A DNA stretch of 64,000 nt, from NCBI GenBank assembly GCA_963722575.1, contig CAVRNR010000003.1, positions 582,291 to 646,290 on the forward strand. The letters are read 5' to 3'. Shown here piece after piece: positions 43,661-52,229 of this stretch (position 1 is the first letter of the stretch; each line of letters opens with the position of its first letter). Both the position numbers and the translations under genes were made by a program. A model generated the notes under the pieces. The model was given only the letters and a program-made list of their open reading frames with translations. It made no database searches and was not told the DNA's origin. Origin of the DNA: Fen-178 sp963722575. GTDB taxonomy: Bacteria > Acidobacteriota > Terriglobia > Bryobacterales > Bryobacteraceae.

Positions 43661-44692
43661 ATGAAGGTGCGCATGAGGGCATGGAACCGGGCGAAGCTTC
43701 TCTGGGGCTACCTCGCGCGCCGGGCGAGGCTCGGGGCGCTGCCGGTCGAGTACATTGTCGAAACCACCGCCAAGTGCAATCTCTACTGCCCCATGTGCCC
43801 GCGTGAAACCCATCCGCAGCCCAAAGCCGATATGACGGACGAGGTCTTCGAGCGCCTGGTGCGCGAAGCCGGAGACTCCGCCGAGCACATGATGCTGATT
43901 GGCCTGGGCGAGCCTTTCATGGACCCGCATATCTTCGAGCGCATCGAGTTGTGCCACCGTCACAGCATCTCGACGCTGCTCTCGACCAACGGCACGTTTC
44001 TCGACGAGCGCTGTGCCGGGCGGATTCTCGATTCGCCGCTGGACCAGATCACGCTGAGCTTCGATGGCGCGAAGAAGGAGACCTTCGAGTTCTACCGCAA
44101 GGGCGCGAAGTTCGAGAAGGTGCGCGACAATTTCGTCCGCTTCGCGCGCATGAAACACGAGCGGGCATCCCGGCTCCAGGTGGTGGTGCAGATGGTGGTG
44201 ATGGACGGCAATCGGGCGGAGGTGGACGACTTCATCCGGTTCTGGAAGGCCGTGCCGGGCATAGACCAGGTCCGCATCAAGCAGGACGAAACCAACCTCA
44301 TGCGTCCCGATGCCGGCCACGCCGCCGCCGATTGGAAGCACCCTTGCCACTACCTGTGGCGCGGACCCATGTACATCAAGCAGAACGGAGACGTGTACCC
44401 CTGCTGCCAGAGCTACATGCTGGATGGCCGGCCTGTGGGCAATATCGGCGAGCGCCCGCTGGCGGACATCTGGAATTCCGAGACGATGCAGGAGATGCGC
44501 CGCCTCCACGCGGCCGGCCGGGCCGGTGAAATCGATGTCTGTTCGCGCTGCTGCACCACGATTCCGCATCCGGCGCTGGTGGCCGGCAGCCTCATTCTGC
44601 ATGGGCGGACGGTGCGGCGGCTGTTGCCGGTGATCGAGAGGCTAACGTATTTTTCGAAGCTGCCCCGCAGACTCTTGCGGCCGCCGCGGTGA
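43661..44692 (+). CDS. radical SAM protein with SPASM domain
   Basis: 343 residues. The [4Fe-4S]/SAM motif is CNLYCPMCPRETH (CxxxCxxC) near residue 38. The barrel continues with GLGEPFMDP, LLSTNGTFLD and ITLSFDGAKKETFEFY. The C-terminal SPASM cluster Cys are in HPCHYLW, DVYPCCQSY and CSRCCTT. Such enzymes often modify peptides or sugars. No obvious precursor-peptide gene is adjacent. The amidohydrolase 16 bp upstream may be cotranscribed. ATG 43673 is an alternative start. Confidence 0.86.
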   Translation: MKVRMRAWNRAKLLWGYLARRARLGALPVEYIVETTAKCNLYCPMCPRETHPQPKADMTDEVFERLVREAGDSAEHMMLIGLGEPFMDPHIFERIELCHRHSISTLLSTNGTFLDERCAGRILDSPLDQITLSFDGAKKETFEFYRKGAKFEKVRDNFVRFARMKHERASRLQVVVQMVVMDGNRAEVDDFIRFWKAVPGIDQVRIKQDETNLMRPDAGHAAADWKHPCHYLWRGPMYIKQNGDVYPCCQSYMLDGRPVGNIGERPLADIWNSETMQEMRRLHAAGRAGEIDVCSRCCTTIPHPALVAGSLILHGRTVRRLLPVIERLTYFSKLPRRLLRPPR

Positions 44693-44883
44693 AAGCCGGA
44701 ATGATGAGTTGCGTGCCCCGCTGCGCCACGGCGTGGCCGTTGGCAGAAGACACGCCACCACGCTCTGATCCGTCGGTCGCGACTGCTCAAAACAGTTATT
44801 TTGGTCAGAAGATTGCGGTCGTCGTTCTGGGTCCACATCGGCGTGGCGCTTAGTGATATTCTGGGGTGCCGAAGGCTGGAGCA

Positions 44884-45222
44884 ATGGCACACATCACCTA
44901 CACGAAGTTCATGTGTCCGAAGTGTCAGACTCCCGTAGATCCCAGCGCACTTCGGAGGAAACCGTACTGCCCCAGGTGTGGAACGGGATTCGACCCGGCG
45001 AACGTTACGCAAGCAATACAGACCCAATGGAACGACAGTGTGGCTTCCATCGCGCCCTTCCTAATCGTTGTCTGCGCGGCAGGGGCACTTTTTCTCGGTC
45101 TGCGGATAGCGCAAGCGTTCGGAAGGCAGTTTCTTGGTTGGGTCACGGTTCCTACCGTGTTCGTGCTCAGCCTTGTTTGCGTTTTTGGGGCCCTGTCGTT
45201 GCTTGGAAAGCCTCGACGCTAA
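44884..45222 (+). CDS. zinc-ribbon membrane protein
   Basis: 112 residues from ATG 44884, with GGAG 5 bases upstream; a GTG start at 44866 is the alternative. Residues 9-35 have a double CxxC zinc ribbon (MCPKCQTP; YCPRCGTGF). Two membrane helices follow (SIAPFLIVVCAAGALFLGL; LGWVTVPTVFVLSLVCVFGA). No family recognised; general layout like the zinc-ribbon/DUF4870 protein at 20752, but without sequence similarity. Confidence 0.7.
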   Translation: MAHITYTKFMCPKCQTPVDPSALRRKPYCPRCGTGFDPANVTQAIQTQWNDSVASIAPFLIVVCAAGALFLGLRIAQAFGRQFLGWVTVPTVFVLSLVCVFGALSLLGKPRR

Positions 45223-45240
45223 AGAACACTCCCCACTGAA

Positions 45241-45402
45241 GCCCGGGGCCGATTTCTTCGTCGTCATGCAACGCAAACGTGTAGTTGGCCACCCGGCCCG
45301 TTTGAGACGGCGGTGAGATCCCTTTTGCCAGGCGACCTCCCAACCGATGCGCAGCAACGCAGCCAACAGTCGCTTCGCCTTGACCGATCGCCAGCGGCTC
45401 AT
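45241..45402 (-). pseudogene. frameshifted HicA-like toxin
   Basis: ATG 45402 overlaps the hicB stop by 4 bp. The frame gives SVKAKRLLAALLRIGWEVAW, QKGSHRRLKRAGW, a clear HicA N-terminus with the catalytic-type SHR. Near 45283-45289 one base appears to be lost; the continuation ANYTFALHDDEEIGP is in another frame, after which similarity ends without the final IAKxTGL helix. The toxin is almost certainly inactive. Confidence 0.72.
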
Positions 45403-45623
45403 GCCACCGAAAAGACCTTGGTAAACGGTTCCGGGATCTCTTCACCGTGTTCCATGCAATCGGCGGCGACGCGCAGTGCAAGTGCTCGCACAGCGGCAAT
45501 GGCGAACTCCCGAGTTTCGCCGTACGCCATCACCCCCGGCATGGACTCGATATCGGCCCACCAGCGCCCGTCCTCTTCCCGCCCGACCACAATCGGAATG
45601 GACTCCAGTGTGATTCTCTCCAT
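45399..45623 (-). CDS. hicB: HicB-family antitoxin
   Basis: 74 residues from ATG 45623. RNase-H-like HicB fold: SIPIVVGREEDGRWWADIE, MPGVMAYGETREFAIAAVRA, typical of the partial HicB domain with a conserved PGV/GET block. No C-terminal DNA-binding domain. Located upstream of the broken hicA, overlapping it by 4 bp, so this is a hicB-hicA order module with a dead toxin. Confidence 0.8.
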   Translation of the reverse strand: MERITLESIPIVVGREEDGRWWADIESMPGVMAYGETREFAIAAVRALALRVAADCMEHGEEIPEPFTKVFSVA

Positions 45624-45656
45624 CGATCCCAATTCCCAATTATCGTCCTGGGGACT

Positions 45657-46904
45657 TTACGGCATCCCCCTCACCGTGATCCCCACCAACGCCAGCGTCA
45701 GCCCGATCATCACCACCACGGTGATCCAGGAAACCTGGTTGAACCAGCGGGGGTTGACCCACTCGCCCATGAGGTCCGGCCGGTTGATGAGGCGAATCAT
45801 GAAGATCAGCACGAAGGGCAGCAGCACGCCGTTCAGAACCTGGGAGAGCAGAATCATGCGCACCAGCGGGAAGCCCGGGATGAGAACTACGCCGGCGCCC
45901 ACCACAATCAGCAGCGTGTAGAGGAAATAGAAGACCGGGGCTTCGCGCATTCGCTTGTTTACCCCCGCCTCGAAACCCAGCCCCTCGCACACCGAGTAGG
46001 CCGTGGAGAGGGGCAGGACACAGGCCGCGAAAATCGAGGCGTTGAACAGGCCCGCGCTGAACAGGAGGAAGGCATATTCGCCGAAGGGCCGCAGCCCCAG
46101 CGCCGCCTCCGAAGCATCCTGGATGTCGCGCGGCCGCACGCTCCAGATGGCGCCGGCGCAAGCCACAATTATGAAAAACGCCACCACGTCCGTCATGATG
46201 CAGCCGACGATGACTTCGATGCGCGACTTGGCGTACTCTTTGGCCGTGACGCCCTTCTCCACCACCGCGGATTGGAGGTAGAACTGCATCCAGGGGGCTA
46301 TGGTAGTGCCCACCATCCCAATCAGCATGTAGATGTAATCCTTATCCAGCATCAGTATGGGCTTCACGCTGTAGATGGCGGCTTCTTTCCAGTCGGGCTT
46401 TACCAGGAAGCCCGAGATGATGTACGTAACATACAGGACGCAACCAAACAAGAAAATCTTTTCGACGCTCTTGTAGTTGCCTTTCACCACCAGGAACCAC
46501 ACTGCCACGGCCGAGATGGGCACCGTGATGTAGCGGCTGACGTGAAACAGTTCGAGCGAGCTGGCCACGCCCGCGAATTCCGCCATCACGTTGGTCATGT
46601 TGGCCAGCACCAGCAGGGTCATCATGAGGAACGTCATGCGCAAGCCGAACTCTTCGCGGATGAGGTCGGAGAGGCCCTTGCCCGTGACCGCGCCCATGCG
46701 CGAGCACATCTCCTGCGTGATGATGAGAACCAGGGTGATGGGCAGGAGCGTCCACAGGGGAAGATAGCCGAAGCGCGCGCCGGCGGCCGAATAGGTAAAG
46801 ATGCCGCCCGAATCGTTATCGACGTTGGCGGTGATAAACCCCGGCCCGACGACGGCGAAGAAGACCAGTATGTGATAGCGGAAGCGGCTGAGGAGTTTCC
46901 GCAT
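45657..46904 (-). CDS. NRAMP-family divalent metal transporter with altered metal-site motifs
   Basis: 415 residues with about eleven membrane helices. It is recognisable as NRAMP from the first helix (FFAVVGPGFITANVDND) and from MVGTTIAPWMQFYLQSAVVEKG in helix 6. In classical NRAMP proteins the first helix has DPGN and helix 6 has A-x-x-MPH; here these are DND and APW, so the conserved Met and His are absent. This is the pattern expected for NRAMP-related transporters with changed specificity, possibly magnesium. The upstream partner (46908-48167) has MgtE-N and CBS domains, 3 bp before the start. Substrate not proven. Confidence 0.82.
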   Translation of the reverse strand: MRKLLSRFRYHILVFFAVVGPGFITANVDNDSGGIFTYSAAGARFGYLPLWTLLPITLVLIITQEMCSRMGAVTGKGLSDLIREEFGLRMTFLMMTLLVLANMTNVMAEFAGVASSLELFHVSRYITVPISAVAVWFLVVKGNYKSVEKIFLFGCVLYVTYIISGFLVKPDWKEAAIYSVKPILMLDKDYIYMLIGMVGTTIAPWMQFYLQSAVVEKGVTAKEYAKSRIEVIVGCIMTDVVAFFIIVACAGAIWSVRPRDIQDASEAALGLRPFGEYAFLLFSAGLFNASIFAACVLPLSTAYSVCEGLGFEAGVNKRMREAPVFYFLYTLLIVVGAGVVLIPGFPLVRMILLSQVLNGVLLPFVLIFMIRLINRPDLMGEWVNPRWFNQVSWITVVVMIGLTLALVGITVRGMP

Positions 46905-46907
46905 CCG

Positions 46908-48167
46908 TCACTTCTGCCTTAATACGGAGATAATGTCATCGGCCGTGATGACACCGGCCAGTTTGCCTTCTTCGTCCACCACGGGTAAAGTCAGCAGGTT
47001 GTACTTGTCGAAGAGCTCGGTGACGCGGTTCTGCTTCTCATCCACCGTCACCTGGATGAGCGTCCCGGAGGCCAAGTCCTTGAGCCTGGTATCGCCCGCG
47101 GCGATAAACGACCGCGCCAGCGGAATGGTGGCGGTGAGCCGCTCCTCGGTATCGATCAGGAAGAGCGTATTCAAGCTTTCCAGCAGGTCGGTGTTGCCCT
47201 TGAGCGCGGCCAGCGCGTCGGCCGCCGTGGCGTTGTCGTGCAGCGCCACGTACTCGGTGTTCATCATGCCGCCGGCGGTGTCTTCCTCGAATTCGAGCAG
47301 TTCCTGGACTTCGGTTTTCTCGGCCGAGTCCATTTCGTCCAGGATCTCCTCGGAAGTCCCTTCCTCCAGTTCGGAGAGGATGTCGGCGGCTTCGTCCGGC
47401 GCCATCTCCTCGACGATGTCCGCGGCTTTCTCCGGCTCGAGGGCTTCGAGGATGCTGGCCTGCATCTTGGGATCGACCTCCGACAGCGCGTCGGCGGCCG
47501 CTTCGCTGTCGATGGTTTCGAAGATGGCTCCGCGTTCGGCGGGGCTCAGCTCTTCCACGATATCCGCCAGGTCGGCGGGGTGCATCTGCTCCAGCTTCTC
47601 GTAGGAGATGTTCAGCCGCAGCCGCCGCAGCGGGTCGGTCTCCACCACGTTGCAGAGGTCCCAGAGAATCGAATTGGGCGGAATGGGCCGCTGCAGCCGC
47701 CGGATCCAGCGCGGCGAAAGCAGGCCCTGGCACAGCCGGCGGAAAATGCTGCGGATGCCGATGTCCACCTCCAGAACCGTGAGCGTATCGCGGATGCCGT
47801 CATTGTGGATTCCCATGGTGACGTCGGTCACGCGCACCACCTTCCGGCCGGTCACGTCGATGATCTGCTGGTCGAGCAGGTCGCGCCCAATGCGCAGCAT
47901 GTACTCGTCGTCGTGATACGGGGTAAGCTGCTCGTCGGTCAGTACGATGCCCTGGCCCAGGACGATGGAACGGATCTGGTCGTAGCGGATGGTCAGCCAC
48001 GTGTAAGCGCCGCCGACCAGGACGCGGTCGATGCGGGAGGAGCTGACCATGGGAACCAGGGCGGCGTCTTTCACGCGGCCGATGCGCCGGCCCTGAACGT
48101 CGAGCACGGGCATGGACACCAGTTCCGTAAAGAACAGCAGGTTGTCCGCGATCGCAAGCGTACCCAT
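46908..48167 (-). CDS. MgtE-N/CBS-domain protein with PRC-like N-terminus
   Basis: 419 residues from ATG 48167; a start at 48227 would lie inside the inverted repeat 48211-48260. Residues 1-170 contain two PRC-barrel-like segments (MPVLDVQGRRIGRVKDAALV; DVTGRKVVRVTDV). Residues about 205-310 form an acidic helical MgtE_N domain (LHPADLADI-like: MHPADLADIVEELSPAERG). Two CBS domains end the protein (TADDIISVLRQ). Such proteins are proposed regulators of cation transporters. Being 3 bp upstream of an NRAMP gene, it probably gates or stabilises that transporter in response to Mg2+ or nucleotides. Confidence 0.82.
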   Translation of the reverse strand: MGTLAIADNLLFFTELVSMPVLDVQGRRIGRVKDAALVPMVSSSRIDRVLVGGAYTWLTIRYDQIRSIVLGQGIVLTDEQLTPYHDDEYMLRIGRDLLDQQIIDVTGRKVVRVTDVTMGIHNDGIRDTLTVLEVDIGIRSIFRRLCQGLLSPRWIRRLQRPIPPNSILWDLCNVVETDPLRRLRLNISYEKLEQMHPADLADIVEELSPAERGAIFETIDSEAAADALSEVDPKMQASILEALEPEKAADIVEEMAPDEAADILSELEEGTSEEILDEMDSAEKTEVQELLEFEEDTAGGMMNTEYVALHDNATAADALAALKGNTDLLESLNTLFLIDTEERLTATIPLARSFIAAGDTRLKDLASGTLIQVTVDEKQNRVTELFDKYNLLTLPVVDEEGKLAGVITADDIISVLRQK

Positions 48168-48210
48168 CCGAGACCAATATGCCGCATCCGTTCGTGAACC
48201 CGCAAGCGAA

Positions 48211-48260
48211 AAAGGGGACAGACGCATTTTCCGGGCCTGGAAAATGCGTCTGTCCCCTTT
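48211..48260. repeat. perfect inverted repeat (AGGGGACAGACGC type)
   Basis: Two perfect 22-bp arms, 48211-48232 and 48239-48260, around a 6-base loop. It overlaps the stop codon of the MATE gene and lies just upstream of the CBS gene start. The sequence motif AGGGGACAGACGC occurs in dispersed REP-like elements of many acidobacteria and proteobacteria, so it may be mobilised by a REP-associated transposase encoded elsewhere. It can also act as a terminator or mRNA end stabiliser. Confidence 0.9.
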
Positions 48261-49593
48261 ACGCCGCTCGGGCGTTCCACATCCACACCAGCGCCACCCC
48301 GATCAGGATTAGCGCGGTGGTCAGGCCTACCCAGATGCCGGACACACCCCACTTGAGCCGGAAACACAGCACGTAGGCGATGGGCAGGCCGATCAGCCAG
48401 TAGCCGGCCAGGTGCGCCAGCATGGGGCTGCGCGTGTCGCCTAATCCGCGCAAGGCTCCGGTGGCCACCGTCTGAAAGCCGTCGAAGAGCTCGAACAGGG
48501 CGGCGATCCGTAACAGCACGGCTCCGGAGGCGACGACGGCAGCATCGGCGGTGAAGACGCGAAGAATCAGGCGCGGCGCGGTCCAGAGAGCGAGGCTCGC
48601 GACGGCCATAAACAGGGTTCCCAACAGGAGCGCGGTCCAACCGGAAGTGGCCACGCCCGGGCGGTCCTTGCGGCCCACCGCCTGGCCCACACGCACGGCC
48701 GCGGCCGAGCCGATTCCGAGCGGCACCATGTAGGTGGTGGACACAACGGTGACCGCAATTCCATGAGCCGCGAGCGAAACTTCGTCCAGACGGGCGGCCA
48801 GCACCGCGATCACGCCGAACAAGCCGCCTTCGATCAGGATCTGCAACGCGGCCGGAAGTCCCAGGTCGAGCAGACGCAGGAGGCGCGCGACATCCGGCTT
48901 CCACGACATGCGGAACAGCAGGTTGCCGGACGTGCGCTCGTGCCAGGCGATGGCCGCCAGCAGCACCGCGGCCATATAAACGCGCGCGATGGTGGTGGAC
49001 CATCCCGAGCCTTCCAATCCCATGGCCGACGCGCCCCAATGCCCGAACATCAGCGCCCAGTTGCCTACGAAGTTGACGAGGTTGGCGCTCACCAGCGCGA
49101 ACGCGATGGGCGCGACCACGTTGACCGCCTGCAAATACCGGCGAAAGGCGGCGTAGGCGAGCAGCGGAAGGATACTCCACAGCAGCGCCTTGAGGTAGGG
49201 GCCGAGCAAGACCATGACGCGCGGATTCGTCCCCACGGCCCGCAGCAGCGGAATCAAGGCCCACAGGACCAGCGCCAGCGGGGCGGCCAGGGCGGCTGCG
49301 AGCCATACTCCGTTCACCAGGCTGCGGCGGCAATCGCGCGGGTCGCCGGCGCCGAAGGATTGCGCCACCAGGGTATCCATCCCCAGCAGCAGGCCGGTCC
49401 CGAAGATGGCGATGGGGTAGAACAGGTTGCCGCCCAGGCTGCCGGCGCCGATGGCCGCCGCTCCCAGCCGGCCGGCCATGATGGTATCCACCACGCCCAT
49501 GGCCATCCAGCCCAACTCGGCGAGCGCCAGCGGCAGAGCCAGGCGCAGCATGGGGCCAAACTCCCGCCGCAGGTTCGTCAGGTGGCTGGCCAT
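48259..49593 (-). CDS. MATE-family multidrug/toxic compound exporter
   Basis: 444 residues from ATG 49593; upstream frame is a shadow of xerC. Twelve membrane helices. MATE features include VVDTIMAGRLGAAAIGAGSL near residue 35 and GMDTLVAQSFGAGD near 80, with AAHGIAVTVVSTTYMVPLGI in the second half. Couples export of cationic compounds to Na+ or H+ gradient. Five bases after xerC in an operon trmFO-xerC-MATE. The stop codon lies within the repeat 48211-48260. Confidence 0.87.
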   Translation of the reverse strand: MASHLTNLRREFGPMLRLALPLALAELGWMAMGVVDTIMAGRLGAAAIGAGSLGGNLFYPIAIFGTGLLLGMDTLVAQSFGAGDPRDCRRSLVNGVWLAAALAAPLALVLWALIPLLRAVGTNPRVMVLLGPYLKALLWSILPLLAYAAFRRYLQAVNVVAPIAFALVSANLVNFVGNWALMFGHWGASAMGLEGSGWSTTIARVYMAAVLLAAIAWHERTSGNLLFRMSWKPDVARLLRLLDLGLPAALQILIEGGLFGVIAVLAARLDEVSLAAHGIAVTVVSTTYMVPLGIGSAAAVRVGQAVGRKDRPGVATSGWTALLLGTLFMAVASLALWTAPRLILRVFTADAAVVASGAVLLRIAALFELFDGFQTVATGALRGLGDTRSPMLAHLAGYWLIGLPIAYVLCFRLKWGVSGIWVGLTTALILIGVALVWMWNARAA

Positions 49594-49598
49594 CGGAT

Positions 49599-50495
49599 TT
49601 ACGCCTTGGGGTGGGCCTTGTCGTACACGGCCATCAGGCCGGTGAGAGAAACTTGCGTGTATTTTTGCGTAGTGGAGAGCCGGGCGTGGCCCAGCAGTTC
49701 CTGAATGGAGCGCAGATCCGCGCCATCGGCCAGCAGGTGAGTGGCGTAGGCGTGCCGGAAGCTGTGCGGATGGATGGAGGGGTCGCCGCTGATGAGGGTG
49801 GCGTAGAGTTTGACGATGCCGCGAATTCCGCGAGCTGTCAAGCGCTGGCCGCGATGATTCAGAAAAACCGCGCGTTCGTCTCTCACCACGGGGCGCTGAG
49901 ACAGGTAGCGCTCCAGCGCGCCGGCGGCCTGGCCGGGCAGCGGCACCTGGCGTTCCTTGCGCCCCTTGCCGCGCACGCGCAGCCATCGCTCGGCGCGATC
50001 CACATCCTCGAGATTCAGGCCGGCCAGCTCGCTCACGCGGACACCGCAGCCGTAGAGCAGCTCGAAAATGGCGCGGTCGCGCGCCGGAAACGGGCGCTCC
50101 AGCTTGTCCGCCCCGACGCCGTCGATCAGCGTGTTGACTTGCTCGGGCGTCATCACTTCCGGCAGCTTCTTGGGGGCCTTGGGCGTGCGCACCAGGCGCC
50201 CGACGTTGACCGGGACGATGCCCTCGCGCAGCAGGAAGCGGAATAGCCCGCGCACCGCGGCCAGCTTGCGGCGGATGCTGACGGCCTCGAGTTTCATGCG
50301 ATACAGCGCGGCCAGCCACTCGCGGATCATGAGGACATCGATGGCCCCCGGCGCGGGCGGCTCCATTTCGGGAGGAGAGAGGAACTCCAGAAACTGGCGG
50401 AGATCGGCGGCGTAGGCGGCGACGGTGTGGGGCGAAGCGCCGCCGCGCTCCAACTCCTCCAGGTATCGTTCGATCTGGCGGGCCAGCTCAGACAT
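49599..50495 (-). CDS. xerC: tyrosine recombinase XerC
   Basis: 298 residues from ATG 50495, which overlaps the trmFO stop by 8 bp. N-terminal SAM-like core-binding domain (SPHTVAAYAADLRQFLEF). Catalytic residues appear as GCGVRVSELAGL (Arg), VRGKGRKER (Lys), HPHSFRHAYATHLL (HxxR), LLGHARLSTTQKYTQV (His and Tyr nucleophile). Resolves chromosome dimers with XerD at dif. The order trmFO-xerC is conserved in several phyla. Confidence 0.9.
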   Translation of the reverse strand: MSELARQIERYLEELERGGASPHTVAAYAADLRQFLEFLSPPEMEPPAPGAIDVLMIREWLAALYRMKLEAVSIRRKLAAVRGLFRFLLREGIVPVNVGRLVRTPKAPKKLPEVMTPEQVNTLIDGVGADKLERPFPARDRAIFELLYGCGVRVSELAGLNLEDVDRAERWLRVRGKGRKERQVPLPGQAAGALERYLSQRPVVRDERAVFLNHRGQRLTARGIRGIVKLYATLISGDPSIHPHSFRHAYATHLLADGADLRSIQELLGHARLSTTQKYTQVSLTGLMAVYDKAHPKA

Positions 50496-51828
50496 GGCAG
50501 CGGTAGTCCTCCAGGGCCTCAAGCGCCCGCCGGCAGACCTCGGCGTGACGCGCTTGCTTGTCGCGACGCAGCTTGAAGTGCGTGGCTTCGTCGAGGGGCG
50601 GCAGCAGATCGAAGGTGATGTTGGCCGGCTGGTAGCGCCCACCACCAGCGCCGGAGACGTAATGGCAGAGCGAACCCAGGGCGGTCTCGCGCGGCAGCGC
50701 CCGGGGCGCACCGCCGGCGGCCAGCGCGGAGGCGTGGAGGCCCGCCATGAGTCCCGTGGCAATCGATTCCACGTACCCTTCCACGCCCGAGATCTGCCCG
50801 GCGAACAGCACCTCGGGGCGCGCGCGCAGTTGGAGCGTGGGCGCGAGCAGCGCGGGTGCGTCGATATAGGTGTTGCGATGGATCTGGCCGAAGCGGAGGA
50901 ACTCGGCGTTTTCGAGGCCTGGAATCATGCGGAGAATGCGCGCCTGCTCGGCGAACTTCAGGTGGTTTTGGAAGCCCACCAGGTTGAAGCTGTCGACGCG
51001 CAGATTTTCCTGGCGAAGTTGCGCCACGGCGTAGGGGCGCTTGCCGGTGCGCGGGTCGGCCAGGCCCACGGGCTTCATGGGGCCGAAGAGCAGCGTATCG
51101 CGGCCGCGGCGCGCCAGTTCTTCGATGGGCAGGCAGGCTTCGAAATACAGCGTGCGGTCCTCCTCGATGTGGGCGGGAACGGCTTGCGCCTTCAGCAGTT
51201 CGTCGACGAAGCTGTCGTACTGCTCGCGGTCCAAGGGGCAGTTCAGATAATCGGCCGTGCCATCCGCCGATTTTCCGTAGCGCGAGGCCCAGAACGCGGT
51301 TCCCATATCCACCGAATCGGCTTCGACGATGGGGCTGATGCTGTCATAGAAGAACAGCCGGTCGCGCCCGGTGAGCCGCGCGACCTCCTGGGCGAGCGCA
51401 TCGCTGGTGAGCGGGCCGGTCGAGACGATGACGATGGCATCCTCGGGGATGGCGGTGACTTCCTCGCGCCGCAGCTCGACCAGCGGCTCGGAGGCGATGG
51501 CGGCGGTGACTTCCGCGGAAAAGATTTCGCGATCGACGGTGAGCGCATGGCCGCCGGGTATTCGCGCCTTCCGCGCCGCTTCGAGCAGCAGCGAATCGAG
51601 CCGGCGCAGCTCTTCTTTGAGCAGCCACGGCGCAGTGGATTCCTGCTCGGATTTGAGCGAATTGCTGCACACCAATTCGGCCAGCCGGCCGGTCTGGTGC
51701 GCGGGTGTCGGCCGGGCCGGCCGCATTTCGTGCAGCACGGAGCGCAGGCCGCGCCGCGCAATCTGCCAGGCCGCCTCCGACCCCGCCAGCCCGCCGCCGA
51801 TGATGTGAATCGGTTCCTGCAACACCAA
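50488..51828 (-). CDS. trmFO: folate/FAD-dependent tRNA (uracil-54-C5) methyltransferase TrmFO
   Basis: 446 residues. FAD-binding IHIIGGGLAGSEAAWQIARR, then VLHEMRPARPTPAHQTGRLA and ELVCSNSLKSEQ, all TrmFO signatures; the late motif VLFAGQISGVEGYVES is diagnostic. TrmFO makes ribothymidine at position 54 of tRNA using methylenetetrahydrofolate and FADH2. Start is a TTG (51828) or the GTG/TTG just after it; no ATG is near. Heads the operon with xerC and a MATE gene. Confidence 0.93.
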   Translation of the reverse strand: MVLQEPIHIIGGGLAGSEAAWQIARRGLRSVLHEMRPARPTPAHQTGRLAELVCSNSLKSEQESTAPWLLKEELRRLDSLLLEAARKARIPGGHALTVDREIFSAEVTAAIASEPLVELRREEVTAIPEDAIVIVSTGPLTSDALAQEVARLTGRDRLFFYDSISPIVEADSVDMGTAFWASRYGKSADGTADYLNCPLDREQYDSFVDELLKAQAVPAHIEEDRTLYFEACLPIEELARRGRDTLLFGPMKPVGLADPRTGKRPYAVAQLRQENLRVDSFNLVGFQNHLKFAEQARILRMIPGLENAEFLRFGQIHRNTYIDAPALLAPTLQLRARPEVLFAGQISGVEGYVESIATGLMAGLHASALAAGGAPRALPRETALGSLCHYVSGAGGGRYQPANITFDLLPPLDEATHFKLRRDKQARHAEVCRRALEALEDYRCHV

Positions 51829-51912
51829 GCCCCGTCTTCTTATACTTGCAGATATGGCTTATACGTCACAATCCCTTTGTTTTCAAAGCTCGTTTGGAAA
51901 CATTTGGAGTTT

Positions 51913-52107
51913 TTAGGCGGATTCCCTCCTTCGCATCTCAACCACCTTGCCCGTTGGCCGCGCCTCCAGTTCATCCACCGCCGCCTGTTGCCGAGCGATG
52001 ATGGGCTTCCGGTACACTGCCATCGTCGAGCCCACCGTACTGTGTCCCAGGATACCCGTGCCGCGAATCGAGTGGCCAGAATGCAAAGTTAACTTGAGAG
52101 CAGGCAC
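51913..52107 (-). pseudogene. tyrosine integrase C-terminal remnant (copy 1)
   Basis: The frame contains LGHSTVGSTMAVYRKPIIAR, then QQAAVDELEARPTGKV. LGHS...Y is the last catalytic block of tyrosine recombinases, and the tail is like that of copy 2 (52896-53141). No N-terminal part is present. Both copies lie on the minus strand on either side of the HNH-like gene. Confidence 0.7.
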
Positions 52108-52229
52108 CAGCCTGCAGGTTGGCTTACACTGAGAGCAGACGAGTTCCCCCTAAAGGCACTCTGAAGATCGACTGGCTGGGATCTAACGATCCCTAAATCC
52201 GGGGCGGGTTGGGGTCTTGGGCGTCAAAA

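Noticed and set aside
45447..46922. Long plus-strand frame of 491 codons, His-rich
   Set aside because: Antisense shadow of the NRAMP gene; His/Gln-rich text arises from the reverse complement of membrane codons.
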